A stretch of 7,093 nucleotides of DNA, taken from Chloroflexota bacterium (lineage in GTDB: Bacteria > Chloroflexota > Limnocylindria > P2-11E). Below the pieces are notes generated by a model. The model saw only the letters and a program-made list of their open reading frames with translations. It did not search any database and was not told the DNA's origin. Of this stretch, positions 1-6,328 are shown in pieces. The stretch is taken from positions 1-7,093 of the forward strand of contig JANXXG010000011.1 in assembly GCA_025350745.1 (NCBI GenBank), read 5' to 3'. The stretch's first letter is position 1. Each line of letters opens with the position of its first letter. The position numbers were made by a program, and so were the translations under genes.

Positions 1-2046
1 GGTCGGCCCGGGCAGCTTGCCCGATCCGTTACCACCGGTGAGCGCCGGGTTGATGCACACGACCGTGTCGACGATCCCGGCGGGGCGCTTGAACTCGTCC
101 GGTGGGAGGCCGCCGGTGACGGTCTTCATGTAGTCGCGCCACAGGATGCCGGGCCCGAGCGCCGAGCTGATCCCGTTCATCTCGGAGTTGTCCGAGTTGC
201 CCATCCAGATCGCGGTCAGCCGGGTCGGGGTGTAGCCGATCGCGAGCACGTCCTGGAGGTTGTCGGTGGTCCCGGTCTTCAGCGCCGCCGGCCGGCCGAT
301 CGTGGTGAACGGGCCGAACACGAACGAGCCATGCACCGGGTCGGTGTTGTCCTTCAGGATGTTCGTCATGATCCAGGCGTACCGCTCGTCGATGACCTGC
401 CTGGTCTCGGGTTTCGTGGTGAAGTCGCTGACGATCTTGCCATTGCTGTCCACGATCTTCGAGATGAACGTGGGCTCGATCCGGCGGCCATAGTTCGCGA
501 CCACCTGGTAGGCGCTCGCCATGTCCAGGAGCCGCATCTCGGCCGCGCCGATGCCGAAGCTCAGACCCAGCCGCGACCGGTCGAATTCGCGGTTGATGCC
601 GAGCTGGTGGATCGTGTCGATGATCGCGTCCACGCCGACCGCCCGGGTCACGTTGAGCGCCGGAAGGTTGAGCGACTCGCGCAGCGACTGACGGATCGTC
701 GTCGGCCCGTGCTGCTCCTTCGTCGCGTCCTTCGGGTGATACGTCGTGGTGCTGCCGTCCGGCGCGTTGAACTCGATGTCATTCAGGATCGTGGACGCGG
801 TCATGCCGCCCTTGAGCATGCCCGTGAGGTATGTGAACAGCTTGAACGTCGACCCCGGCTGCCGCAATGCGATGCCGGCGACGTCGTAGTCGCCCTGCAC
901 CTTCGGAGAATGGTCGTAGTAGTCCTTGCTGCCGACGTACGCGAGGATCTCGCCGGTCGTCGGGTCGATGGTGATGAGCGCGGCATTGTTCACGTTCGCG
1001 AACTTCAAGCCGTCGACGTGATCCTTGACCTCCTTCTCGGCAAGCTGCTGCATGTTGAAGTCGAGCGTCGTGTACACGCGGTAGCCGCCGCGGTAGGAGG
1101 CTTTCTCACCGAGCATCGTGATGAGCTGCTCACGCGCGCGGAACGTGAAGTGGGGCGCGTAGAGCGATGTCTTCGCCGGCGTCACCTTGATCGCCTCGGC
1201 GCCGGCCTGCGTGGCCTGCGCCGCGGTGATGTAGCCCTCATCGACCATCGCCTGCAGCACGAGCGTCCGGCGCGCGATCGCGGCGGCCGGGTTCTGGACG
1301 GGGTCGTACTCGGACGGTGCCTGCGGAAGCCCCGCGAGGAGCGCCATCTGGCCGAGCGTCAGCTGGTTCAGATCGGCGACGCCGAAGTAGGTCTTCGCCG
1401 CGGCCTTCAGTCCATAGGCCTGGTTGCCATAGAAGATCTGCGAGAGGTACATCTCGAGGATCTGCTGCTTGCTGAACGTACGCGTCGCTTCGACCGCGAG
1501 GATCGCCTCTTTGATCTTGCGGGTGATCGTCGGGTCATCCCCGAGGAGACGCGTCTTGATGAGCTGCTGGGTGATCGTGGAGCCGCCCTGCGCGACGCCG
1601 CCCCGCGCGAGGTTCACCTGGAGGGCGCGCACGATCCCGCCGAAGTCGACGCCGGGGTTCGTCCAGAAGCTGTGGTCCTCGATCGCGATCGTCGCCTGCT
1701 GCATGAGCAGCGGCACGTCGTCGAGCTTGACCAGCTCGCGTCGTTCGTCCTCGAGCGTGTAGAGGAGATGCTCGCCGGTGCGGTCATAGATATAGGTGGA
1801 GAGCGGGATGGGGACGGTCGCGAGGTCGTGGGCCGCCGGCAGATCCGCGGCGAAATACCCGAAGAAGGCCGCGGCCGCGCTGCCTGCGAAGATGCCGAGG
1901 GTGATCAGGATGGCGGTCAGGATGCCGGCGGTCGTCCCGAGCTTGCCGGCCGCGGACGGGCGGCGGGACATTCGGCCCCGGCGATGGGGCATGCGGTAGG
2001 CGCGATACGCCCGGCCGGGCGTCACCCCGTCGGTCCCCTGGGTCAT
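1..2046 (-). CDS. Class A penicillin-binding protein (bifunctional glycosyltransferase/transpeptidase), C-terminus cut by window edge
   Basis: This enzyme polymerises lipid II into glycan strands and cross-links the stem peptides on the outer face of the cytoplasmic membrane. The frame stays open for 682 codons from ATG 2046 to position 1. A basic cytoplasmic tail (residues 1-36) precedes one membrane segment (about 38-66). The GT51 domain follows, with EDHSFWTNPG (catalytic E123), GGSTITQQ (154-161), RKIKEA and a YLSQIFYGNQAYG block. The transpeptidase domain carries all three penicillin-binding motifs: STFK (S399, K402), SLN (458-460) and KTG (590-592). The GT motif has N130 where most families have His. 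An in-frame TAG 13 codons upstream limits the start. No clear Shine-Dalgarno precedes ATG 2046, so ATG at codon 19 or 26 is possible; all three keep the membrane anchor. It lies 36 nt behind the small gene at 2517-2083, probably in one transcript. Family assignment is secure; the exact subtype (PBP1a/PonA) is not. Confidence 0.96.
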   Translation of the reverse strand, partial: MTQGTDGVTPGRAYRAYRMPHRRGRMSRRPSAAGKLGTTAGILTAILITLGIFAGSAAAAFFGYFAADLPAAHDLATVPIPLSTYIYDRTGEHLLYTLEDERRELVKLDDVPLLMQQATIAIEDHSFWTNPGVDFGGIVRALQVNLARGGVAQGGSTITQQLIKTRLLGDDPTITRKIKEAILAVEATRTFSKQQILEMYLSQIFYGNQAYGLKAAAKTYFGVADLNQLTLGQMALLAGLPQAPSEYDPVQNPAAAIARRTLVLQAMVDEGYITAAQATQAGAEAIKVTPAKTSLYAPHFTFRAREQLITMLGEKASYRGGYRVYTTLDFNMQQLAEKEVKDHVDGLKFANVNNAALITIDPTTGEILAYVGSKDYYDHSPKVQGDYDVAGIALRQPGSTFKLFTYLTGMLKGGMTASTILNDIEFNAPDGSTTTYHPKDATKEQHGPTTIRQSLRESLNLPALNVTRAVGVDAIIDTIHQLGINREFDRSRLGLSFGIGAAEMRLLDMASAYQVVANYGRRIEPTFISKIVDSNGKIVSDFTTKPETRQVIDERYAWIMTNILKDNTDPVHGSFVFGPFTTIGRPAALKTGTTDNLQDVLAIGYTPTRLTAIWMGNSDNSEMNGISSALGPGILWRDYMKTVTGGLPPDEFKRPAGIVDTVVCINPALTGGNGSGKLPGPT

Positions 2047-2082
2047 ACGACCGGCAGATGCACGGACCGTGCCGCGGCTGTC

Positions 2083-2517
2083 CTACCTGTGCACTGAGCG
2101 TCCAAGCAGCCGAACGATGGCGAGCGAGAGCCGCGAGAGCAACGACCGCTGTGCTGCGGCGGCGGGCACCTGGGGCGAGAGATCGCCGCGCAGGAGCCGC
2201 TGCGCTTCGCGAGCATCACCCTCCCAGCGCTGCACGATGTCGCGGTCACCATCCTTCAGGGTGTTCGCGGGTCCGCGCCGCTCCATCGCCGATTCAGCTT
2301 CCGGGATGCGCGCATAGACGTCGGCCAGGAACGCGTGCAGGGTCGGCGCCTCGCGCGCAACGGTGTGGCCGTGGATGTCCCACTGCCCCATCTCGAGGAT
2401 GAAGGCCTGCTTCGTCTGATCGAACATGGTCGTGAGCTCGAGGTCGGCCGCAAGCTCACGGTCGAGCGCCGCTACCGCGCGCTCAAGCTCGGCCTGCGCC
2501 TCCGGTGTGCGTCCCAC
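2083..2517 (-). CDS. Hypothetical protein, 144 aa, helical, upstream of the PBP
   Basis: I do not recognise this family. The GTG-initiated frame encodes a mostly helical soluble protein. An Ala/Glu/Leu-rich N-terminal helix (about residues 4-26) is followed by a central helical part containing MGQWDIHGH, a segment rich in charged residues around DGDRDIVQRWEGDAREAQR, an Ala/Pro linker, and a C-terminal amphipathic basic helix (LLSRLSLAIVRLLGRSVHR) that could touch the membrane or nucleic acid. There is no signal peptide or catalytic motif that I can identify. Its TAG stop lies 36 nt before the PBP start in the same frame, so the two genes probably form an operon. AGGTGG sits about 12 nt before the GTG, a loose Shine-Dalgarno candidate. 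I trust it as real because its composition is protein-like, whereas overlapping frames on both strands give Arg/Ser/Ala-rich low-complexity translations, and because it fits tightly between the PBP and the divergent promoter region. Confidence 0.75.
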   Translation of the reverse strand: MGRTPEAQAELERAVAALDRELAADLELTTMFDQTKQAFILEMGQWDIHGHTVAREAPTLHAFLADVYARIPEAESAMERRGPANTLKDGDRDIVQRWEGDAREAQRLLRGDLSPQVPAAAAQRSLLSRLSLAIVRLLGRSVHR

Positions 2518-2533
2518 GGTCCGAGGCTACCAC

Positions 2534-2542
2534 CTGTATACG
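2534..2542 (+). repeat. Direct repeat CTGTATACG, copy 1
   Basis: This is identical to the copy at 2556-2564. Read on the minus strand it gives TATACA at 2540-2535, a plausible -10 hexamer for the small gene whose GTG start lies 17 nt farther on. It could also be one half of a two-site operator. Confidence 0.6.
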
Positions 2543-2555
2543 CCGCTTGCACCTT

Positions 2556-2564
2556 CTGTATACG
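2556..2564 (+). repeat. Direct repeat CTGTATACG, copy 2, with a -10-like TATACG
   Basis: This is identical to copy 1, 22 bp away. On the plus strand TATACG (2559-2564) ends 8 nt before ATG 2573, the distance expected when transcription begins at or next to the start codon (a leaderless transcript). There is no Shine-Dalgarno between the box and the ATG, which supports that reading without proving it. Confidence 0.5.
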
Positions 2565-2572
2565 TTAGTTGT

Positions 2573-3772
2573 ATGATCCGGCTCATGCCGCGCCCATTCG
2601 CGAAGGGCACCCCGCCCGCCGCGTACTTCCCCCTTGGCGGACCGGTGCCGGCCGGCGATCTCGTCGGCCGCGAGTCGTATATCCGCCGGGCCACCGCGCG
2701 GCTCGCCGACGGCGGACACATCCTCATCGCCGGTCCGCGGCGCATCGGCAAGACGTCGGTGATGCTGGAGATCCTCCGCCGGCTGCGCCGCAAGGGCCTG
2801 CACACCGCGTACGTCGACTGCATGGGTACCACCGACCTCCGCGGTCTGGGAGAGCGGCTCGTTGACGCGGTCCTCGAGAACGTATCGGGCATTGAGCGCA
2901 GCTTCGAGCACACCAAGGCGATCGCCGCCGGAATGCGACCAACGGTGAAGATCCGCTACGAACATGTCGAGCTGGCCCTCGAGCTGGCCCGGGAGAAGAA
3001 CGCCCAGCGGTTCTTCGAGGGCGCGCTCGATCTTCCCCGGGCGCTCGCCGGCAAGACGGGCAAGCGCGTGGTGATCGCCTTCGACGAGCTGCAGGCCGCC
3101 GGGCAGCTGGGGCCACGCGTCTTCGATGTCATGCGCGCGCGGCTGCAGCCACAGCGCGCGGTCTCGTACGCATTCCTTGGCTCCGAAGAGGGCATCCTCG
3201 AGGAGCTGTTCAGCGAAAAGGGCCGGGCCTTCTACCGGTTCGCCACCCCTCTTGACCTCGCCGACGCGGCCGGTCACCGATTCGGCATCGCGCCCGACGA
3301 CTGGCTCTCGTACATCACCGAAAAGCTGCATGAACGTCAGCTCCAGATCACGGAGTCGGACGTCGACACGGTCCTCGACGCCACCGGCGGGCACCCGCAG
3401 GACACCATGCAGGTCTGCGCCGCGCTCTACTACCTCATGCGCGACGCGGGGCTGCGACTCGTGACACCTGAAGCCGTCTCCGTCGCACTCGAGCAGTCGC
3501 TCCGCGAGCTCGAGCGGCCATTCGCGCTGCATTGGGCCGACCTCGGCAAGGGCAAGTACCTGCAGCAGGTCGCGAAGCGGATCGCTCACGCCGCGGTCCT
3601 CTACGCCGCCGACGGCGCCGGGGCCGTCCCCCGGGCGGAGGTCCTGCGAGCGCTCGCGGCACTCCAGGCGCGGGGACTCGTGACCCGGCTCGCGCGCGGC
3701 CGCTACGCGTTCGTCGAGCCGCTGTTCGGCGAATACGTCCGCCGCCTCGACGAAGCTATCGTGCAGAAGTGA
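2573..3772 (+). CDS. Predicted AAA+/STAND-like ATPase (archaeal-type ATPase family) with C-terminal winged helix, 399 aa
   Basis: This is a P-loop ATPase resembling the COG1672/PF01637 archaeal-type ATPases, a group related to the ORC/Cdc6 and STAND nucleotide switches whose bacterial roles are largely unknown. A VGRE entry motif (residues 31-34) is followed by Walker A GPRRIGKTS (54-62; K60, T61) and Walker B VVIAFDE (166-172; D171, E172). A sensor-1-like strand, SYAFLGSEEG (198-207), leads into the family-typical FYRF (220-223). TGGHP (271-275) marks the helical lid, and a winged-helix-like domain fills about 330-399. ATG 2573 is preferred over ATG 2585. The frame also runs upstream to 2426, but that part is low-complexity and antisense to the small gene. 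There is no membrane segment or signal peptide, so it is probably cytoplasmic. It overlaps the next small gene by GTGA, implying translational coupling. The family is fairly sure; the function is not known. Confidence 0.88.
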   Translation: MIRLMPRPFAKGTPPAAYFPLGGPVPAGDLVGRESYIRRATARLADGGHILIAGPRRIGKTSVMLEILRRLRRKGLHTAYVDCMGTTDLRGLGERLVDAVLENVSGIERSFEHTKAIAAGMRPTVKIRYEHVELALELAREKNAQRFFEGALDLPRALAGKTGKRVVIAFDELQAAGQLGPRVFDVMRARLQPQRAVSYAFLGSEEGILEELFSEKGRAFYRFATPLDLADAAGHRFGIAPDDWLSYITEKLHERQLQITESDVDTVLDATGGHPQDTMQVCAALYYLMRDAGLRLVTPEAVSVALEQSLRELERPFALHWADLGKGKYLQQVAKRIAHAAVLYAADGAGAVPRAEVLRALAALQARGLVTRLARGRYAFVEPLFGEYVRRLDEAIVQK

Positions 3773-3963
3773 TCGGCGAACCGCTCGACCTCAGGCCCGG
3801 AGCCACGGTGCAGTACCTCGCCGCAGCCAGCAATGAATGGCAGATCGGGACGCTGGTCAAGGGATCGCCGAATGGCGAGGAATGGCTGGTGAAGAACCGC
3901 TTCGGGAAATACTGGCTGCATGTGAGCCGGCTTCGCCCGATGACGGAGCTGCCGGAGCACTAG
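3769..3963 (+). CDS. Small protein, 64 aa, SH3/Tudor-like beta-barrel appearance, coupled to the ATPase
   Basis: This is a short gene that automated callers could miss or attach to a longer spurious frame. It begins at GTG 3769, which shares GTGA with the ATPase stop, and ends at TAG 3961-3963. The translation is rich in beta-type residues and aromatics: RPGATVQYLAA, WQIGTLVKG, then a W-L-V strand and a GKYWLHVSRLRP end. Turns at Pro-Gly, Gly-Ser-Pro-Asn-Gly and Phe-Gly-Lys suggest about five short strands, like the small SH3/Tudor/KOW-type barrels that often bind nucleic acid or peptides. That fold is my inference; I do not recognise a named family. The 4-nt overlap suggests the ribosome reinitiates here and that the product is made in proportion to the ATPase. 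It stops 14 nt before the oppositely oriented tRNA gene, with no visible terminator between them. Confidence 0.75.
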   Translation: MIGEPLDLRPGATVQYLAAASNEWQIGTLVKGSPNGEEWLVKNRFGKYWLHVSRLRPMTELPEH

Positions 3964-3977
3964 ACGGCCATCGCCAG

Positions 3978-4049
3978 TACCCCCGCGCGGACTCGAACCG
4001 CGGCTTCAGGCTTCGGAGGCCTGCGCTCTATCCACTGAGCTACGGGGGC
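3978..4049 (-). tRNA. tRNA-Arg, anticodon CCG (reads CGG)
   Basis: A full cloverleaf folds from 72 nt on the minus strand. The acceptor is GCCCCCG with CGGGGGT. The D arm is GCTC-AGTGGATA-GAGC. The anticodon stem CAGGC/GCCTG is perfect, with loop CTCCGAA (anticodon CCG, U33, A37). The variable loop is 4 nt, and the T arm is CGCGG-TTCGAGT-CCGCG. A20 in the D loop and discriminator A73 agree with known arginine identity elements. CCA is not encoded. The terminal acceptor pair is G1-U72, a wobble pair. The gene is divergent from tatC (52 bp between them) and faces the end of the ATPase/small-protein unit. Confidence 0.96.
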
Positions 4050-4089
4050 GAGAGGGGCGCGGTGAAATGCCCTGCTCCCAGCGTCATCC

Positions 4090-4095
4090 TAACCT
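4090..4095 (+). promoter_or_regulatory. -10-like TAACCT box of tatC
   Basis: TAACCT fits TANNNT and ends 6 nt before the tatC GTG start. There is no Shine-Dalgarno between them (the spacer is TGCCCC). This arrangement suggests a leaderless tatC transcript. No convincing -35 is visible, so support is moderate at best. Confidence 0.35.
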
Positions 4096-4101
4096 TGCCC
4101 C

Positions 4102-4863
4102 GTGAGCAAGAACCTGCCCGAGCGCGACAAGGAGCTCTCGCTGATCCAGCACCTGGGCGAGCTCCGCAGCCGCCTGATGGTCGCATCGTTCGGCGTCATC
4201 GTCACCACCACCGTCGCGTTCTTCTTCGCGAAGGACATCATCCTGCTCCTCGAGGCACCGGCCCATCTTGGCAAGCCGCTCCAGATCATCAGCCCGACGG
4301 AGGGCTTCACGACGTACATGCGCGTGTCGCTGTTCACCGGTATCGCGATGTCGATGCCGATCATCCTGTACGAGATCTACGCCTACATCGACCCCGCACT
4401 TCGGAAGAACGAGCGTCGGTTCCTGCTAACGCTCGGCCCGTTCGTGCTCCTCTTGTTCGTGGGGGGCATGGCCTTCTGCTATTTCCTGCTGCTGCCGAAC
4501 GCGATCAACTTCCTGTTCACCTTCGGGAGCGACGTCTTTGAGGCATCGCCTCGGGCGAGCGAGTACATCTCGTTCGTGACCACGTTCATCCTTGGCGTCG
4601 GGATCGTCTTTGAGATGCCAGTGATCATCTTCGCCGTCACGACGATCGGCCTCGTGAAGCGATCCTGGCTCGCCAAGCAGCGACGGTACGTCGTGCTGCT
4701 GGTCTTCGTGCTCGGGGCGATCATCACCCCGACGCCGGACCCGTTCAATCAGACGCTCGTGGCGGTCCCGATGTATCTCCTGTTCGAGCTCGGGCTCGTG
4801 CTCGCGCGCATCGGCGAGCGCATGCGCCGCCGGGCGGACGCAAAGGCCGCAGCCGCGCCGTAG
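4102..4863 (+). CDS. tatC: Sec-independent (twin-arginine) translocase subunit TatC, 253 aa
   Basis: TatC is the polytopic membrane receptor that recognises twin-arginine signal peptides and recruits TatA to export folded proteins. The N-terminal cytoplasmic motif HLGELRSR (residues 17-24) is intact, with E20 matching the conserved Glu of HLxELR. SPTEGF (64-69) and the cytoplasmic loop YEIYAYIDPAL-KNERR (90-106) follow; E104 corresponds to E. coli E103, which contacts the signal peptide, and Y95 stands where E. coli has F94. E171 in GIVFEMP and D213 in ITPTPDPFNQT are the other signature residues. Six membrane spans are visible (about 26-44, 76-92, 110-133, 157-182, 195-209, 214-235), with a basic Arg/Ala tail. 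Length is normal for the family. GTG 4102 is the only start that keeps the N-terminal motif without running into the tRNA. No tatA or tatB lies in the window. Its stop is 4 bp from the convergent rarA stop. Confidence 0.97.
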   Translation: MSKNLPERDKELSLIQHLGELRSRLMVASFGVIVTTTVAFFFAKDIILLLEAPAHLGKPLQIISPTEGFTTYMRVSLFTGIAMSMPIILYEIYAYIDPALRKNERRFLLTLGPFVLLLFVGGMAFCYFLLLPNAINFLFTFGSDVFEASPRASEYISFVTTFILGVGIVFEMPVIIFAVTTIGLVKRSWLAKQRRYVVLLVFVLGAIITPTPDPFNQTLVAVPMYLLFELGLVLARIGERMRRRADAKAAAAP

Positions 4864-4867
4864 GCGC

Positions 4868-6310
4868 TCAGGCCGGGCCGGGCGGCTTCTTTTGGGTGGC
4901 CTCGGCGACCCGACGGCGCAGCTGCTCAAGGCGCGCCTTGAGTGCGGCCTCCGCTCCGAGATCGGTCGGCTCGTAATAGCGCCGACCGCTGAGCGAGTCG
5001 GGCAGGAAGGTCTCTGCCGGATCGAAATGCTCGGCCGCGTCGTGGGCGTAGCGGTACCCCTTCCCGTAGCCGAGGCCGCGCATGAGCCCGGTCGCCGCGT
5101 TCCGCAGGTGCAACGGCACCGGATCCGCACGGGTGCCCTCGACATCCGCCGCGAGCGCAGCATGCGCGCGTTTGATGGAGTCGGACTTCGGAGCAAGTGC
5201 CAGGTACACCGTGGCCTCGGCAAGCGGGTAATAGCCCTCCGGCATCCCGATGAGGTGCACGGCCTGCTGGGCGGCCGACGCGAGGACCAGTGCCTGCGGG
5301 TCGGCGAGGCCGACGTCCTCGCCCGCGAGGATGACCAGCCGCCGCGCGATGAACATCGGGTCCTCGCCGGCGTCGATCATCCGCATGAGCCAGTACAGGG
5401 AGCCATCCGGATCCGATCCGCGAAGGCTCTTGATGAAGGCGGAGATCGTGTCGTAGTGCGAGTCTCCCGCCCGGTCGTAGACGAGCGAACGGCGCTGCAG
5501 GGCGTCCTTCACCGCGGCGAGATCGACGCGGCGAACGCCGTTCGCATCGGCGGCCTGCGCGTCCGAGGCCAGCTCGAGGGTGTTCAGCGCGACGCGGGCA
5601 TCGCCATTCGCGACGACGACCAGCGCTCCGAGCGCGTCCGGTTCGACCGAGACCGTCCCGTTCAGGCCGCGCGGGTCGGCGACCGCGCGCTCGACGATAA
5701 GCCGCACGTCTTCATCGCCAAGCGGCTGGAGCACGAACACGCGAGTCCGGGACAGCAGCGCGGAAATGACCTCGAACGATGGGTTCTCGGTGGTCGCACC
5801 GATCAGGGTGATCGTGCCCTCCTCAACGAAGGGCAGCACCGCGTCCTGCTGCGCCTTGTTGAACCGATGGATCTCGTCGATGAACACGACGGTCCGCTCA
5901 CCGGTGGCGACCGCGAGCTGGCGCGCTTCTTCGATGACGCGCCGGAGGTCGGCGACCCCGGCGGAGACCGCCGAAAGGGCGACGAACCGGGCCTTCGCCC
6001 GACGCGCGGCGATCCCCGCGAGGGTCGTCTTTCCCGTACCCGGCGGTCCCCACAGGATCATCGAGGGGAGCAGACCGGCGTCGATCGCCTTTCGCAGGAC
6101 GCGACCCGGACCGACCAGATGCGGCTGACCCACGTAGTCATCGAGGTCACGGGGACGGACCCGCGCCGCGAGCGGCTTGCCCGTCACCTTCGCGGCGTCA
6201 TCGACGATCTCCGCGGTGAACAGCGGCGATATGCCGCTTGGTCGTTGAGAGCGCCGCGGATGTGGCATCTGGCGAGTATGCGCTGCGAGAGGCCCGTCGC
6301 CGTCGGACAT
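4868..6310 (-). CDS. rarA: Replication-associated recombination protein A (RarA/MgsA, Mgs1/WRNIP1 family), 480 aa
   Basis: RarA is a tetrameric AAA+ ATPase related to clamp loaders that acts at stalled forks and on single-strand DNA ends together with SSB. With the start at 6310, the conserved body opens at PLAARVRPRDLDDYVGQPHL (about residues 46-65). Walker A is GPPGTGKTT (88-96, K94), Walker B is FIDEIHRFNKAQQD (143-156, D145-E146), sensor 1 is GATTENPSFE (171-180), and the arginine-finger region is LLSRTR (185-190). The C-terminal half has the family's tetramerisation signature: SHYDTISAFIKSLRGSDPD, then GEDPMFIARRL-LAGEDVG and PEGYYPLAEATVYLA. The first 25-45 residues are longer than usual and weakly structured. 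ATG 6268 (466 aa) is an equally plausible start, and neither start has a clear Shine-Dalgarno. The frame continues to 6646, but that stretch is antisense to the ArsR gene and is not credible as protein. Confidence 0.96.
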   Translation of the reverse strand: MSDGDGPLAAHTRQMPHPRRSQRPSGISPLFTAEIVDDAAKVTGKPLAARVRPRDLDDYVGQPHLVGPGRVLRKAIDAGLLPSMILWGPPGTGKTTLAGIAARRAKARFVALSAVSAGVADLRRVIEEARQLAVATGERTVVFIDEIHRFNKAQQDAVLPFVEEGTITLIGATTENPSFEVISALLSRTRVFVLQPLGDEDVRLIVERAVADPRGLNGTVSVEPDALGALVVVANGDARVALNTLELASDAQAADANGVRRVDLAAVKDALQRRSLVYDRAGDSHYDTISAFIKSLRGSDPDGSLYWLMRMIDAGEDPMFIARRLVILAGEDVGLADPQALVLASAAQQAVHLIGMPEGYYPLAEATVYLALAPKSDSIKRAHAALAADVEGTRADPVPLHLRNAATGLMRGLGYGKGYRYAHDAAEHFDPAETFLPDSLSGRRYYEPTDLGAEAALKARLEQLRRRVAEATQKKPPGPA

Positions 6311-6328
6311 CGGGTATTTTTCTGCGGC

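Larger units (their letters stand above)
2518..2572. promoter_or_regulatory. Divergent promoter/operator region with paired TATAC boxes
   Basis: This 55-bp gap separates the minus-strand small gene/PBP unit from the plus-strand ATPase unit and must hold both promoters unless they lie inside coding sequence. It is visibly AT-richer than its surroundings. The 9-mer CTGTATACG occurs twice, at 2534-2542 and 2556-2564, with a repeat distance of 22 bp (about two helical turns). Each copy contains the palindrome GTATAC, so each can supply a TATAC-type -10 box on either strand. I see no good TTGACA-like -35 at 16-18 bp on either strand. The role as promoter, operator or both is inferred. Confidence 0.55.

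Noticed and set aside
331..2097. 588-codon open frame on the plus strand opposite the PBP gene
   Set aside because: Its translation is Arg/Asp/Val-rich without recognisable domains, while the minus strand gives a perfect class A PBP with all catalytic motifs. It is a typical antisense shadow of high third-position GC.
2426..2572. Upstream extension of the ATPase frame to ATG 2426
   Set aside because: The extra 49 residues are Ser/Ala/Arg-rich and antisense to the hypothetical gene, and the promoter-like boxes lie between them and ATG 2573.
2483..3589. 368-codon minus-strand frame opposite the ATPase
   Set aside because: It is antisense to a protein with clear Walker motifs, has low-complexity composition, and overlaps the divergent regulatory region and the real small gene.
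3532..3768. Long N-terminal extension of the small barrel-like gene
   Set aside because: The extension is an Arg/Gly/Pro-rich shadow of the ATPase coding sequence; protein-like composition begins only at the GTG overlapping the ATPase stop.
3964..3977. Rho-independent terminator after the small gene
   Set aside because: Only 14 nt separate the stop from the tRNA end and there is no hairpin followed by a T run. The antisense of the tRNA could fold, but this is not evidence of termination.
3964..4049. The tRNA 3' end as an attachment site for an integrated element carrying the ATPase pair
   Set aside because: No integrase is present and I saw no duplicate of the tRNA 3' end elsewhere in the window. 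The ATPase genes match their neighbours in GC style.
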